In this document: piece by piece, positions 53,788-63,535 of the stretch
Layout of the letters: each line of letters opens with the position of its first letter
Numbering within the stretch: the first letter of the stretch is position 1
Assembly (NCBI GenBank): GCA_965231025.1
Contig: OZ246407.1
Location: 682,001 to 746,000, forward strand
Source of the DNA: PALSA-1335 sp965231025
GTDB lineage: Bacteria > Patescibacteriota > Gracilibacteria > UBA1369
Length of the DNA: 64,000 nt
Reading direction: 5' to 3'
Position numbers and translations under genes: made by a program
Notes under the pieces: model-generated
Seen by the model: only the letters and a program-made list of their open reading frames with translations
Told to the model about the DNA's origin: nothing
Databases searched by the model: none

Positions 53788-54888
53788 ATGAAAGATCTCT
53801 CGCTCTATATCCACATCCCGTTCTGCAAAACCATCTGTCTGTACTGTAATTTTTTGACGTTCGCCCATAAAAACAGGTTCATCCCGCAGTACGTGGAAGC
53901 TCTCAAAAACGAAATGGTGACAAAAAGCCGGCAATTCTCAGATTACCGGGTTGAAACGATTTACTTCGGCGGAGGAACTCCAAGCCTCATCGAATCGGAA
54001 TATATAGAGCAAATACTTCAAACCATCGGAAAAAACTTCCACACAGCACCGGATAAAGAAGTTACCATAGAGTGCAATCCGGAAAGCATCGACGCGCCAA
54101 AACTGAAAAAGTATTCAGAGGCCGGAGTAACCAGGGTTTCACTCGGAATCCAGAACTTTGACCGCAAAATTCTCTTCAGGATCGCCAGACCCCACGACGA
54201 CACTACCATTTTCAAGGCCCTTGAAGCCATCCGTCAATCCCCAATCGCAAATTTCGGGGCCGATTTCATCATGGGACTCCCCCACCAAACGCTCAAACAT
54301 TTCCAGGATCAGCTTGAGATTATCCTGGAACAGAACATTCCCCACCTCTCATTTTACTTTCTCTCGTACGACACGAAAAAAATCGATCTCTTCAAAGCCG
54401 ACTGTCCCAACGACGACACGCAAATAGCCATGTACGAACACCTCACGAAAAAACTGAAAAACGCCGGCTATGTTCACTATGAGGTTTCCAATTATGCCAA
54501 ACCGGGATTTGAATGCCACCACAACCTGCGATACTGGAACCAGAAAGAGTACATCGGGCTCGGCCTTGGAGCACATTCATACATCAAAGGAAACTGCACG
54601 GAAAATACAAAAAAATTTGACGAATATCTGCTGAATCCGACCGCACTGGACGAAACCGTCCCAATTGACGAAGAACTCGACGAACTCGAATACATCATGC
54701 TCAGGATGAGAACCCATGAAGGAATCGACATTAAAGAGTACACCGCCAAATTCAACAAAACAGAAGAACTTCTTGAAAAAGCGCAGCAATACGTCGAAAC
54801 TGGAAAACTTGCGCACATGAAAAACCGGCTCATGCCCACAGAAGAAGGTTTTCTCATCATCGACAAAATCACGCACGACCTGCTCTAG
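53788..54888 (+). CDS. hemW: HemW-like radical SAM protein
   Basis: HemW is a radical SAM relative of coproporphyrinogen dehydrogenase that acts as a heme chaperone. The start MKDLSLYIHIPFCKTICLYC carries the CxxxCxxC cluster site (Cys13, Cys17, Cys20); then YFGGGTPSLIESEYIEQIL, GVTRVSLGIQNFDRKIL, FIMGLPHQTLKHFQDQL and HHNLRYWNQKEYIGLGLGAH. The 366-residue length is normal. No heme synthesis gene is visible. It is the only plus-strand gene within the split rRNA region and ends overlapping the ATP-grasp gene by four bases. Confidence 0.92.
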   Translation: MKDLSLYIHIPFCKTICLYCNFLTFAHKNRFIPQYVEALKNEMVTKSRQFSDYRVETIYFGGGTPSLIESEYIEQILQTIGKNFHTAPDKEVTIECNPESIDAPKLKKYSEAGVTRVSLGIQNFDRKILFRIARPHDDTTIFKALEAIRQSPIANFGADFIMGLPHQTLKHFQDQLEIILEQNIPHLSFYFLSYDTKKIDLFKADCPNDDTQIAMYEHLTKKLKNAGYVHYEVSNYAKPGFECHHNLRYWNQKEYIGLGLGAHSYIKGNCTENTKKFDEYLLNPTALDETVPIDEELDELEYIMLRMRTHEGIDIKEYTAKFNKTEELLEKAQQYVETGKLAHMKNRLMPTEEGFLIIDKITHDLL

Positions 54889-55715
54889 GAATTTTCCGAC
54901 TTTTCGCGCAGATACCGGATCATCTGTGAAGCAATATCTCGCTTGGTGATCTTTTGCGCCCTGACAAAATTACAGGGAAAATTCACCTCCGAAACATAAG
55001 GTTTTCCATCATGGATAAGTATATCCACCCCGCCAAACTCCCACCCCATGGCATGAGTGGCGCGAACCGCAAGATTCTCCAGTGATTTTGAATATTTCTT
55101 CGGCTTCACTTTGAGTTTTTTTGACGAATTAGTGCGAAAATCACGGTCCGTAGCGATATATTCGAGGGATGAGATGACATTATAACCAAGCACAATAAAC
55201 CTCGCCGAAGCGCGTACGGGAATGTACTTCTTCAAAACGAACATCTTTCCCTGGTTGAGCAAGAAATCCGCCATGCTCGCAAGTGCCGAAAAAGAGTCGA
55301 TTTTAAGAACACCCATCCCGCGGGTGCCTCCCAGGGCTTTCAGCACCAAAGGAAAGCCTCCGAGCCGTTTTGCATACTCCATCAGCCGGTCACGCTTCCT
55401 GCTCGCGCAAAAAATGGTTTGTGGGACTGGAATGTCGTGCTTTCCAAGCAAAAAAGGATCCGTCTTCCGGTTACTGGGATCACGATATAATGTCACGCTT
55501 CCAGGGACGGCAATATAATCCTCGAAAAAACGGAGCAGCTTGCCACGGCTCACCCGGTAAACCATATCCCCCTTTTGAACAGGAGAAGGTTTTGAAAAAT
55601 CAAAAGAGTCCGGATCAAGGGCCTGAAATGGAACCTTCAACTTCCGGCATGCGACCCGAAGCAGTTCAAGCCTGTCGTTTTCCACTCCCGGAACATGAAG
55701 GGCGTAAAATTTCAT
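54885..55715 (-). CDS. RimK-like ATP-grasp protein with altered active-site loop
   Basis: ATP-grasp ligases join a carboxylate to an amine with ATP. The 276-residue protein has KHDIPVPQTIFCASRKRDRL, PLVLKALGGTRGMGVLKI (ATP lid), FVLKKYIPV, and GWEFGGVDILIHDGKPYVSE. The metal-binding end reads EVNFPCNF where RimK proteins have EVNANPGF, so activity may be changed. The ATG at 55715 is preferred. It lies two bases after the methyltransferase gene on the minus strand; an intact RimK-like protein lies at 62.4-63.4 kb. Confidence 0.8.
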   Translation of the reverse strand: MKFYALHVPGVENDRLELLRVACRKLKVPFQALDPDSFDFSKPSPVQKGDMVYRVSRGKLLRFFEDYIAVPGSVTLYRDPSNRKTDPFLLGKHDIPVPQTIFCASRKRDRLMEYAKRLGGFPLVLKALGGTRGMGVLKIDSFSALASMADFLLNQGKMFVLKKYIPVRASARFIVLGYNVISSLEYIATDRDFRTNSSKKLKVKPKKYSKSLENLAVRATHAMGWEFGGVDILIHDGKPYVSEVNFPCNFVRAQKITKRDIASQMIRYLREKSENS

Positions 55716-55716
55716 A

Positions 55717-56334
55717 TTAAAACAGTTGAGGGTAAAAACGGTTCGGGACACGTCGCATATAACTCTTGTAAGCATCACCCAAAACAGTCTTCAAATAGGC
55801 CTCTTCCCTGCGGGCATACCACTCACGCGCCACCAGATTCAAAACAAAAACCGGAAGCAGCACAAACTGGCTGGTATAACAAAAAACTCCCAGCACGAAC
55901 CAGGGAAAAACCGCATACATTGGATGCCTGACGATACCATAGAGCCCCTTGGTACTCAGTTGTATGGGCTTCCCTTTCAAAACGGGATAAAAAAAACGGA
56001 CGGGGATGGAAATATTCAATTCGGCCACCTTCACGATAAAACCCGTGACGACCACCAGAAGGAGACCAAAAATCTGAACCCAGCCGGGTAAAGCAGAATA
56101 CCAATAGATCCAAAAGTTCCGGGAAAAATAAAACCCGGCTACGATCCCGACGTACAACAAAACCATCAACGCATAAAAAACTGCGGGCCGCCTTTTCCAA
56201 TAATCCAAAAAAGACCATAACACGAGGAAAACAACCGGAATAGCGGTCATTCCAAGAGTACCGTAGAGCAGTACATAATAAACGATGGAAACGAAAAGCT
56301 CTGAAGTCATCAAAGAAAAAGAAACTTCCACCAT
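55717..56334 (-). CDS. Isoprenylcysteine carboxyl methyltransferase-like membrane protein
   Basis: A 205-residue membrane protein with about five helices. The C-terminal part KGLYGIVRHPMYAVFPWFVL, then AREWYARREEAYLKTVLGDA and YKSYMRRVPNRFYP, is the SAM-binding ICMT/PEMT-type motif (RHP-x-Y and E-E-x-x-L). Substrates in bacteria are usually unknown. The start at 56334 (MVEVSFSLM) is one of several possible. It precedes the ATP-grasp gene with almost no gap, so the pair may modify the same molecule. Confidence 0.8.
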   Translation of the reverse strand: MVEVSFSLMTSELFVSIVYYVLLYGTLGMTAIPVVFLVLWSFLDYWKRRPAVFYALMVLLYVGIVAGFYFSRNFWIYWYSALPGWVQIFGLLLVVVTGFIVKVAELNISIPVRFFYPVLKGKPIQLSTKGLYGIVRHPMYAVFPWFVLGVFCYTSQFVLLPVFVLNLVAREWYARREEAYLKTVLGDAYKSYMRRVPNRFYPQLF

Positions 56335-56383
56335 TCTACCAGAAATTTTGGCGCAACAAAACAAGCATCTTTTCATCAGATCC

Positions 56384-56435
56384 TGGTGGGCGGGAGAGGA
56401 TTTGAACCTCTGACCTCGTCATTATCAGTGACGCG
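56384..56435 (-). pseudogene. 3' part of a tRNA-Ile gene (duplicate at assembly gap)
   Basis: The 52 bases match exactly the 3' part of the tRNA-Ile at 56541-56592 including CCA, anticodon loop CTGATAA and T arm. Upstream of the break, where the D arm and 5' acceptor should be, the DNA is unrelated and GC-rich. Since a 100-N gap is only 157 bases away, misassembly is as likely as a true broken gene. Confidence 0.6.
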
Positions 56436-56540
56436 CTACTCTCTTTGTACGCTCCGGCGGTGGCAAAGCCACACGCCTCCGCCCTCGCGCCGTGCGCTCG
56501 GGTTAGAGCGCTTCACGCCAAAAAAGCGAAACATATTTCC

Positions 56541-56717
56541 TGGTGGGCGGGAGAGGATTTGAACCTCTGACCTCGTCATTATCAGTGACGCGNNNNNNNN
56601 NNNNNNNNNNNNNNNNNNNNNNNNNNNNNNNNNNNNNNNNNNNNNNNNNNNNNNNNNNNNNNNNNNNNNNNNNNNNNNNNNNNNNNNNNNNNCTCTAACC
56701 AACTGAGCTACTCGCCC
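56541..56717 (-). tRNA. tRNA-Ile (anticodon GAU), interrupted by the N gap
   Basis: The 3' part (56541-56592) has CCA, acceptor CCCGCCC, T arm AGAGGTTCAAATCCTCT and anticodon loop CTGATAA. After the 100-N gap, 56693-56717 gives GGGCGAGTAGCTCAGTTGGT then TAGAG. Joined without Ns the two make 77 bases, exactly tRNA length, but acceptor pair 6 would be A-C, so they may belong to different tRNAs. Confidence 0.7.
56593..56692. other. Assembly gap of 100 N
   Basis: A run of exactly 100 unknown bases, a common placeholder for a scaffold gap of unknown size. It splits tRNA-Ile. Confidence 0.99.
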
Positions 56718-56858
56718 ACGTGCCTTCCTAGTCTAACAAAAATAATTTAAAACGAGCAGTACAAGGAAGCAAACAAAATTTGACTAAGCTGTATGACTTA
56801 TACAGCGCAGGAAAATTTTGTGCCGCTGACGCCGTAATGCGAAATTTAAAATTATTTT

Positions 56859-56935
56859 TGGTGGACCCTAAGGGACTTGAACCCTTGACCTCCTCGGTGC
56901 AAACGAGGCGCTCTAGCCAACTGAGCTAAGGGCCC
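56859..56935 (-). tRNA. tRNA-Ala (anticodon UGC)
   Basis: 77 bases with encoded CCA: acceptor GGGCCCT with AGGGTCC (one G-U), D arm AGCTCAGTTGGCTAGAGC, anticodon loop TTTGCAC and T arm AAGGGTTCAAGTCCCTT. Confidence 0.95.
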
Positions 56936-57090
56936 GGGAGTAAAGCGGACGGATGACTTAGTATGAACCAAGTACCCGGGCTTATAGTGCTCCGACAAGC
57001 CAATGAATACCGACGGAGCAAGAACTGTCAAAACAGCTCGATCATTATAAAGAAAGCCGAAAAATTTGCAAATAATTTTTACCCATACAT

Positions 57091-57126
57091 CAAAAAAAGA
57101 GGGGGCTATCCTTGGATAACCCCCTC
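57091..57126 (-). terminator. Terminator of the zinc-ribbon gene
   Basis: Arms GAGGGGG (57099-57105) and CCCCCTC (57120-57126), extended by TATCC/GGATA, followed on the minus strand by TTTTTTT. It lies between the gene and tRNA-Ala. Confidence 0.9.
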
Positions 57127-57159
57127 CTTTGAAATTCAATGACGAATTCGTAGCAAAAA

Positions 57160-57426
57160 CTACGCAGCCATCTTGTTCTTTTCAAAACAAGCACGGCAGT
57201 AAACAGGACGATCGCCCTTTGGAACGAACGGTACCTCTGTTTCCATCCCACAGCCGGAGCAAGTTACCTTGGTGAAGCTTGGACGATGTGCGTCCTTCTT
57301 CTGCTTGCGGCAGTTTGGACAACGTTTAGGAGATTGAAATCCTTTTTCTGCGAAGAACTGTTGTTCTTCAGCTGTGAAATCAAAGGCGTTGCCACAATCC
57401 TGGCAAGTGAGTTGTTGAGTTTCCAT
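57160..57426 (-). CDS. Small double zinc-ribbon protein
   Basis: An 88-residue protein with two zinc-ribbon halves: CQDCGNAFDF with RCPNCRKQKK, and KVTCSGCGMETEVPF with YCRACFEKN. The Cys pairs should hold two zincs. This CxxC/CxxC type is common in CPR and Chloroflexi genomes as small abundant proteins of unknown role. The ATG at 57426 (METQQLTC) is chosen; longer frames run into the 16S trailer. It lies 240 bases downstream of 16S with no clear promoter, so it may be made from the 16S transcript. Confidence 0.85.
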   Translation of the reverse strand: METQQLTCQDCGNAFDFTAEEQQFFAEKGFQSPKRCPNCRKQKKDAHRPSFTKVTCSGCGMETEVPFVPKGDRPVYCRACFEKNKMAA

Positions 57427-57563
57427 GTATTTGAGAGGGTTAATGTAAAAATTAGGTTTGCTTCTTTGAGTATGAAACCTCAATGTTCTAACTCGACCTA
57501 GTTGAAACGATTGGGAGATTTCATTGACCCTGTAAAGGGGGAAAGAAGGGGGAAATCCCTTAA

Positions 57564-57591
57564 CATCCAAAATGTAGTAGAGAAAGATCTA
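57564..57591 (-). repeat. 16S trailer arm of the processing stem
   Basis: CATCCAAAATGTAGTAGAGA and following bases pair with the leader arm at 59303-59331 (three differences over about 28 bases), enclosing 16S as an RNase III-type stem. Confidence 0.7.
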
Positions 57592-57664
57592 TATTCTCGC
57601 CGAAGCGAGTTCGACCTGGGAAATCAATGAACCGAAGTCCAAAGTTTCCTGGTTTCTCCTAGAA

Positions 57665-59157
<1,493 letters not shown>

Positions 59158-59302
59158 TATAAAGAGCTTAATATAAGCTGTGCTCTGACTCCGGAAGGAA
59201 TCAAAGACTTAATTTTTAGTTTAGTACGTCTCTGCCCAGTTTCTTGCGCTTAAGTGTCCGGGGACGGACACGAAGAGCGGCAAGTCTTTGACAAAGACAA
59301 AC

Positions 59303-59331
59303 GCTAGATCTTCTCTACTACATCCTGGATG
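59303..59331 (-). repeat. 16S leader arm of the processing stem
   Basis: Pairs with the trailer arm at 57564-57591. It directly adjoins boxA on the upstream side. Confidence 0.7.
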
Positions 59332-59341
59332 TTAAAGAACA
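59330..59341 (-). promoter_or_regulatory. boxA antitermination site in the 16S leader
   Basis: TGTTCTTTAACA on the minus strand, identical to the boxA core before 23S. Confidence 0.8.
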
Positions 59342-59385
59342 AACCAAAGCCAAATGAACAAATAATTCGTTCATAAAGCAGAGCA

Positions 59386-59414
59386 ATTTTAGTGAAAGCC
59401 CCCAGCAAAGTCAA
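59386..59414 (-). promoter_or_regulatory. Promoter of 16S rRNA
   Basis: Minus strand TTGACT, 17 bases, TAAAAT. The -35 is the same as in the 23S promoter. Confidence 0.8.
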
Positions 59415-59505
59415 TATGTTTTTTCACAAAAGATCCGGTACCCGAAAAATGATTAAAAACCTGCTCCTGAAATCAAAATTCCCTTCCCCGCGGAAATGAA
59501 ATAGA

Positions 59506-60870
59506 ATGAAAAAGATAAAAATATCTTCAAAAAAAATTATGAAAAAAACTCTGTCGACACTTATTATCATCCTCATTGTCGGTGCCGGAATATGGACCGG
59601 AATATTCTACTGGCAAAACCTCCGAGGAATATCACCGGTGATTGAAAGTCCCCCGCAGGACATCACCCGGTTGATCCCCCCAAGCCAGCAATTACCAAAC
59701 CGGGAAGAGTCTTCCACCCAACAGAGGCTTGTTCAAAACGGAAACACCACGAACATGCCCCTGGACCTGCCCGACGGATTCAACATTTCCATTTACGCCA
59801 AAAATCTCATAAACCCGAGGATTCTCGTGAGAGATCCAAACGGAACACTCCTCACGAGCATCACCTCCGAAGGAAAAATCATCGCCCTGCCGGACACCAA
59901 CCGTGATGGAACCGCCGACAACAACACCCCCGTTGCCGAAGGATTGAATAAACCCCATGGAATGGCGTTCAGATGTCCCGATCCGAATACCGCCGGAACG
60001 TGCGAACTCTATATAGGAGAAACCGACAAGGTTTCGCTCTATCATTACGACGTAAAAAAACTCAAGGCCGAATACGTAAAAAAAATCGTCGACGTTCCAA
60101 ACGACGGAGGACACTTTACCCGCACACTGATGTTTCTGGACGGATTGTACGACGACAAACTTCTGGTTGCAGTCGGATCCTCATGCAACGTCTGCGACGA
60201 GCGGGACGAACGTCGGGCAAAAATTCTGGTGGTGAACGTGACGACCGGCGAAATGAAACCTTATGCCACCGGGCTCCGTAATTCGGTCTTCATGACCTAC
60301 GATCCGTATTTTTCACAAATTTACGCGACGGAAATGGGCCGCGACCGTATCGGGGACGATATCCCCCCCGACGAAATAAACAGGATCGAAGAAGGAAAAA
60401 ACTACGGCTGGCCGATCTGTTACGGGCAAAACGTCCATGACACGGATTTTGACCACAACACCTATATAAGGAATCCGTGCATGGAACCTTTTGAAATCCC
60501 TGCGCTTGTTGATCTTCAGGCACACTCGGCACCGTTGGGCCTGGCTTTCTTTCCCGTCCTCGATTCCTACGGAGACCAAAAAAATCTCTGGCCGGATGCA
60601 TATAAGGGAAATCTGCTGGTTGCCTATCACGGTTCCTGGAACCGAAGCATCCCCACGGGATATAAACTGGTCATGATGAAAACAACACCTGATCCGACAA
60701 ATCAACAACTGGCATTGAGTAATCCGGAGGATTTTATGACCGGATGGCTCTCCAAAGACAACAAAACGGCACTGGGAAGACCCGTGGACATTCTCATCGA
60801 ATACGACGGTACCATGTATATAAGCGACGACAAAGCCGGTGTGGTCTACCTTATTACCTATCGGGAATAA
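59506..60870 (+). CDS. PQQ-dependent sugar dehydrogenase-like beta-propeller protein
   Basis: A 454-residue exported or anchored protein. A membrane helix at about 15-32 is followed by a propeller of the soluble glucose/sorbosone dehydrogenase type: LPDGFNISIYAKNLINPRIL, GLNKPHGMAFRC, DGGHFTRTLMF, ATGLRNSVFMTYDP, QAHSAPLGLAFFP, VAYHGSWNRSIPTGYKLV and GRPVDILIEYDGTMYISDD. The His and Arg positions of the PQQ pocket seem kept. No PQQ synthesis genes are seen, so cofactor would come from outside. Four cysteines (FRCPDP, GTCELY, SCNVCDE) may form disulfides. Confidence 0.85.
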   Translation: MKKIKISSKKIMKKTLSTLIIILIVGAGIWTGIFYWQNLRGISPVIESPPQDITRLIPPSQQLPNREESSTQQRLVQNGNTTNMPLDLPDGFNISIYAKNLINPRILVRDPNGTLLTSITSEGKIIALPDTNRDGTADNNTPVAEGLNKPHGMAFRCPDPNTAGTCELYIGETDKVSLYHYDVKKLKAEYVKKIVDVPNDGGHFTRTLMFLDGLYDDKLLVAVGSSCNVCDERDERRAKILVVNVTTGEMKPYATGLRNSVFMTYDPYFSQIYATEMGRDRIGDDIPPDEINRIEEGKNYGWPICYGQNVHDTDFDHNTYIRNPCMEPFEIPALVDLQAHSAPLGLAFFPVLDSYGDQKNLWPDAYKGNLLVAYHGSWNRSIPTGYKLVMMKTTPDPTNQQLALSNPEDFMTGWLSKDNKTALGRPVDILIEYDGTMYISDDKAGVVYLITYRE

Positions 60871-60872
60871 CG

Positions 60873-61631
60873 CTAGGCAATGACCAGGACGCCATCCGTA
60901 ACGCGTACCCTAATCTGGTTGAGCTGAGTCGGTATACCCAGGCTCTTTGCGGCTTCAGTCGTAAATCCGATGGTATTGCCCGATGGGACGATGGCAATCT
61001 CCTTCTCAACTCCCCCAAGCCTTACTTTACCCTTTGAAACTGGAAGAACGGTAGTCCCCTTCGGAGCTTCAATACCCATGGATTTCGCCACGGCCGAGGG
61101 AACGACGACATAAGCACGGGGATCAAGTTCGGGGAAACGTTCAGCGATTTTTGAACTTCTGCTCGCAAGCCTGCCCTCGTATTTCTTTTGGTCAGCCTCA
61201 CCCAATCCTGCAGGAACCGCTTCAACACCATGATCAACATCAAAGGTCATATCCGAATCCTGTTTTTCCGCAGCTTTTTTCACCGTCACCGCTTCACCGG
61301 ACGAAACTCCGTTGACGGTAAAGGCCTCAGGCTGGGACAAAAGTTCTTTTGAACCGGTTCCCACCATATATAAACCTACACTCTTTCCCGTGGCATCAAA
61401 AAGTTCGACGTTTCCGCCCACCTCAACACCAAGGCGATCACGCTGAACCTTGCTCAACCCGACATATCTCCCTTCGGGATTTTTGCATGGACCGGCAACG
61501 TTCAAACGAAGTTCCGGACCTTTTTCGGAAGCCTCCACCTGCCCCGCGGGTTTTGGAGATGAAACAGATTCCTGTTTAACTGCATCCAAATCGCTTTCTC
61601 CTGCTGTTTCTCCCGGGACGTTCACGGTCAT
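60873..61631 (-). CDS. Unknown protein with two swapped-hairpin/double-psi-like barrel domains
   Basis: A 252-residue soluble protein. After an acidic disordered start, two similar units appear: RYVGLSKVQRDRLGVEVGGN with VELFDATGKSVGLYMVG (about 55-95), and AYVVVPSAVAKSMGIEAPKG with TTVLPVSKGKVRLG (about 165-205), followed by NTIGFTTEAAKSLGIPTQLN. The x-hydrophobic-P-S/x-x-LGI-x-x-G pattern recalls AbrB-like or Cdc48 N-type barrels, but no exact family is recognised. It has its own promoter and converges with the sugar dehydrogenase gene. Confidence 0.6.
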   Translation of the reverse strand: MTVNVPGETAGESDLDAVKQESVSSPKPAGQVEASEKGPELRLNVAGPCKNPEGRYVGLSKVQRDRLGVEVGGNVELFDATGKSVGLYMVGTGSKELLSQPEAFTVNGVSSGEAVTVKKAAEKQDSDMTFDVDHGVEAVPAGLGEADQKKYEGRLASRSSKIAERFPELDPRAYVVVPSAVAKSMGIEAPKGTTVLPVSKGKVRLGGVEKEIAIVPSGNTIGFTTEAAKSLGIPTQLNQIRVRVTDGVLVIA

Positions 61632-61658
61632 AAGTATTCTGAGTTAATAACTGCCTAA

Positions 61659-61686
61659 ATTATAACACATATATGATTTTATTCAA
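61659..61686 (-). promoter_or_regulatory. Promoter of the two-barrel protein gene
   Basis: Minus strand TTGAAT, 16 bases, perfect TATAAT, 27 bases before the ATG. Confidence 0.7.
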
Positions 61687-61771
61687 TATTCATGCGCACC
61701 GAAAAACGAAAAAATGTGCTAATATAAAGAGTACCAAAAAGAATATATATCTAACTTTTAACTGAAGTAAT

Positions 61772-62380
61772 ATGGCTTCCGATCCTATCCAAAACAACGT
61801 TCTGATCCCAACAGTCATCGAAAAAACCAATATGGGTGAACGGGCGTACGACATATATTCCAGACTTTTAAAAGAGCGCATCATCATGCTGGGAAGCGCA
61901 ATCAACGATACCGTGGCCAATAGCATTATCGCCCAGCTCCTCTTTCTGGAAAGCGAAAATCCGAAAAAGGACATTACCATGTACATCCAAAGCCCGGGAG
62001 GACACGTCACCGCGGGGCTTGCGATCTACGACACGATGCAGCTCATCCAATGCGACGTCTCAACCGTATGTATAGGAATCGCCGCATCCATGGGAGCGGT
62101 TCTGCTCGCGGGAGGAGCGCCGGGAAAACGTTACGCGCTTCCGAACGCCGAAGTCATGATCCACCAGCCGCTTGGAGGCACGGAAGGACAGGCCACGGAC
62201 ATCTTTATCCACGCGACGCACATTATCAAAACCAAAGACAGGCTGAACGGAATCCTGGCAAAACACACAGGCCAGCCGTTAAAAACACTTGAAAAGGACA
62301 CCGACCGCGACAACTTCATGTCCGCTGAAGAAGCGTTGAAATACGGACTCATCGACAAGATCATCAACAAGCGGGCATAA
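61772..62380 (+). CDS. clpP: ATP-dependent Clp protease proteolytic subunit
   Basis: The barrel-shaped serine protease working with ClpX or ClpA. The 202-residue protein has the catalytic Ser106 (GIAASMGA), His131 (VMIHQPLGG) and Asp180 (DTDRDNF), plus MYIQSPGGHVTAGLAIYDTM. The propeptide is short (VLIPTVIEKT start). It stands alone with a strong terminator; clpX is not in the window. Confidence 0.97.
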   Translation: MASDPIQNNVLIPTVIEKTNMGERAYDIYSRLLKERIIMLGSAINDTVANSIIAQLLFLESENPKKDITMYIQSPGGHVTAGLAIYDTMQLIQCDVSTVCIGIAASMGAVLLAGGAPGKRYALPNAEVMIHQPLGGTEGQATDIFIHATHIIKTKDRLNGILAKHTGQPLKTLEKDTDRDNFMSAEEALKYGLIDKIINKRA

Positions 62381-62400
62381 GTGCAGTGAGACAAATCGAA

Positions 62401-62432
62401 AGAACCCCCGTACTGAACGGGGGTTCTTTTTT
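62401..62432 (+). terminator. Terminator of clpP
   Basis: AGAACCCCCG (62401-62410) and CGGGGGTTCT (62418-62427) followed by a T run, 20 bases after the stop. It also faces the RimK-like gene end. Confidence 0.92.
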
Positions 62433-63399
62433 ATAGTGCTTTCTTCTTCTTCAAGTTTTCCTGATGCTTCTTATGCAGGAGAACGGCATATTTCACCATC
62501 TCTTCAGGGATGTTGACCCCGGATATATTCATCAATCCCTCAAACCCGGGATTGGCATTCACCTCCATGACAACAGGACCCGCCTTGGTTCGTAAAAGAT
62601 CGACTCCACCGACATCAAGTCCCAGTGCCTGGGTGGCGCGGACAGCCATGTGCTGTTCTTCGGCGCTGAGTTTTATTTTCATTGCTTCTCCGCCGTAATG
62701 AAGATTTGAACGAAAATCACCCTTGGTAGCCCTGCGCTGCATTGACGCAACAACCTTGTCACCGATAACATATGCGCGGAAATCACATCCTTCGGCCTCG
62801 GCGACATACTCCTGAATAAGGATGATACTGGATGCCGTGGTCTTCCAGACCATATCGAGCGACGAATACAGCGAACGGCGGCTTTCCGCAATCGCCACGC
62901 CCACACCGTACGAACCAAAGGGAGATTTGATGATGACCGGGTATCCCCCGACCTTCTCAATACCTTCATCAAGAAACTCCAATTTGCGAACGACGAGAGT
63001 ACGGGGCACCGCAATACCGCGATGTGTCAAAATCTGGAGCGTCCGCAACTTATTCTTCGCGCGGGCGGTCGGAAGATAATCGTTCACAACCGGAATACCA
63101 AGCATATTGAACTGCTTCACAATTGAAATCTCCAGATCGATGTCCCCGGAAACCGAAACGCGGGGAATAAGCACGTCACACCCTTTTATGGGCTGATTCT
63201 TATAAAGAATAAGCGGCTTGCGGTTGTCAAAATACAGCTGGCACTTTTCCACCTTATAGATCTTGGCAATATGGCCCAGATTTTCAACGGCCTTTTTTAA
63301 AAGCTTGATTTCACGGGGAGTCGAAATCGACGCTGTGCGCGCCGAACGAAGCTGACTGATATAGCTAAAATCCAGAATACCGATCTGCAGTGGTTTCAT
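62431..63399 (-). CDS. RimK-family ATP-grasp ligase
   Basis: A 322-residue protein of the alpha-L-glutamate ligase group. Motifs are DVLIPRVSVSGDIDLEISIV, YPVIIKSPFGSYGVGVAIAE (ATP-binding), ILIQEYVAEAEGCDFRAYVI, RRATKGDFRSNLHYGG and VVMEVNANPGFEGLMNISGV, with all metal residues intact. RimK-like enzymes add glutamate-type residues to proteins (uS6), cofactors or peptides; the target here is unknown. The C-terminal end is a basic helix (KKHQENLKKKKAL). Confidence 0.9.
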   Translation of the reverse strand: MKPLQIGILDFSYISQLRSARTASISTPREIKLLKKAVENLGHIAKIYKVEKCQLYFDNRKPLILYKNQPIKGCDVLIPRVSVSGDIDLEISIVKQFNMLGIPVVNDYLPTARAKNKLRTLQILTHRGIAVPRTLVVRKLEFLDEGIEKVGGYPVIIKSPFGSYGVGVAIAESRRSLYSSLDMVWKTTASSIILIQEYVAEAEGCDFRAYVIGDKVVASMQRRATKGDFRSNLHYGGEAMKIKLSAEEQHMAVRATQALGLDVGGVDLLRTKAGPVVMEVNANPGFEGLMNISGVNIPEEMVKYAVLLHKKHQENLKKKKAL

Positions 63400-63428
63400 T
63401 GATCAAAAAACAAAAAATTAACAGCACT

Positions 63429-63457
63429 ATAATAGACGATTTCCCAAAAATCAACAA
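63429..63457 (-). promoter_or_regulatory. Promoter of the RimK-like gene
   Basis: Minus strand TTGTTG, 17 bases, TATTAT, 29 bases before the ATG. Confidence 0.55.
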
Positions 63458-63486
63458 AGGGCATGAAAGATAATGACATGAAAAGT

Positions 63487-63515
63487 TTGAAGATGCGGCA
63501 AAAGTCCAGTAAAAT
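63487..63515 (+). promoter_or_regulatory. Promoter of the lipoprotein gene at 63536
   Basis: TTGAAG, 17 bases, TAAAAT, 20 bases before the ATG. Confidence 0.6.
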
Positions 63516-63535
63516 AGATCCGTTAACCCCAATCT

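Larger units (their letters stand above)
59158..59385 (-). other. 16S leader region
   Basis: About 230 bases without a gene, holding boxA, the processing arm and two small hairpins (GTCTTTG/CAAAGAC at about 59284-59299 and GTGTCCG/CGGACAC at about 59254-59271). The remaining stretch to 59505 upstream carries only the promoter. Confidence 0.6.
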
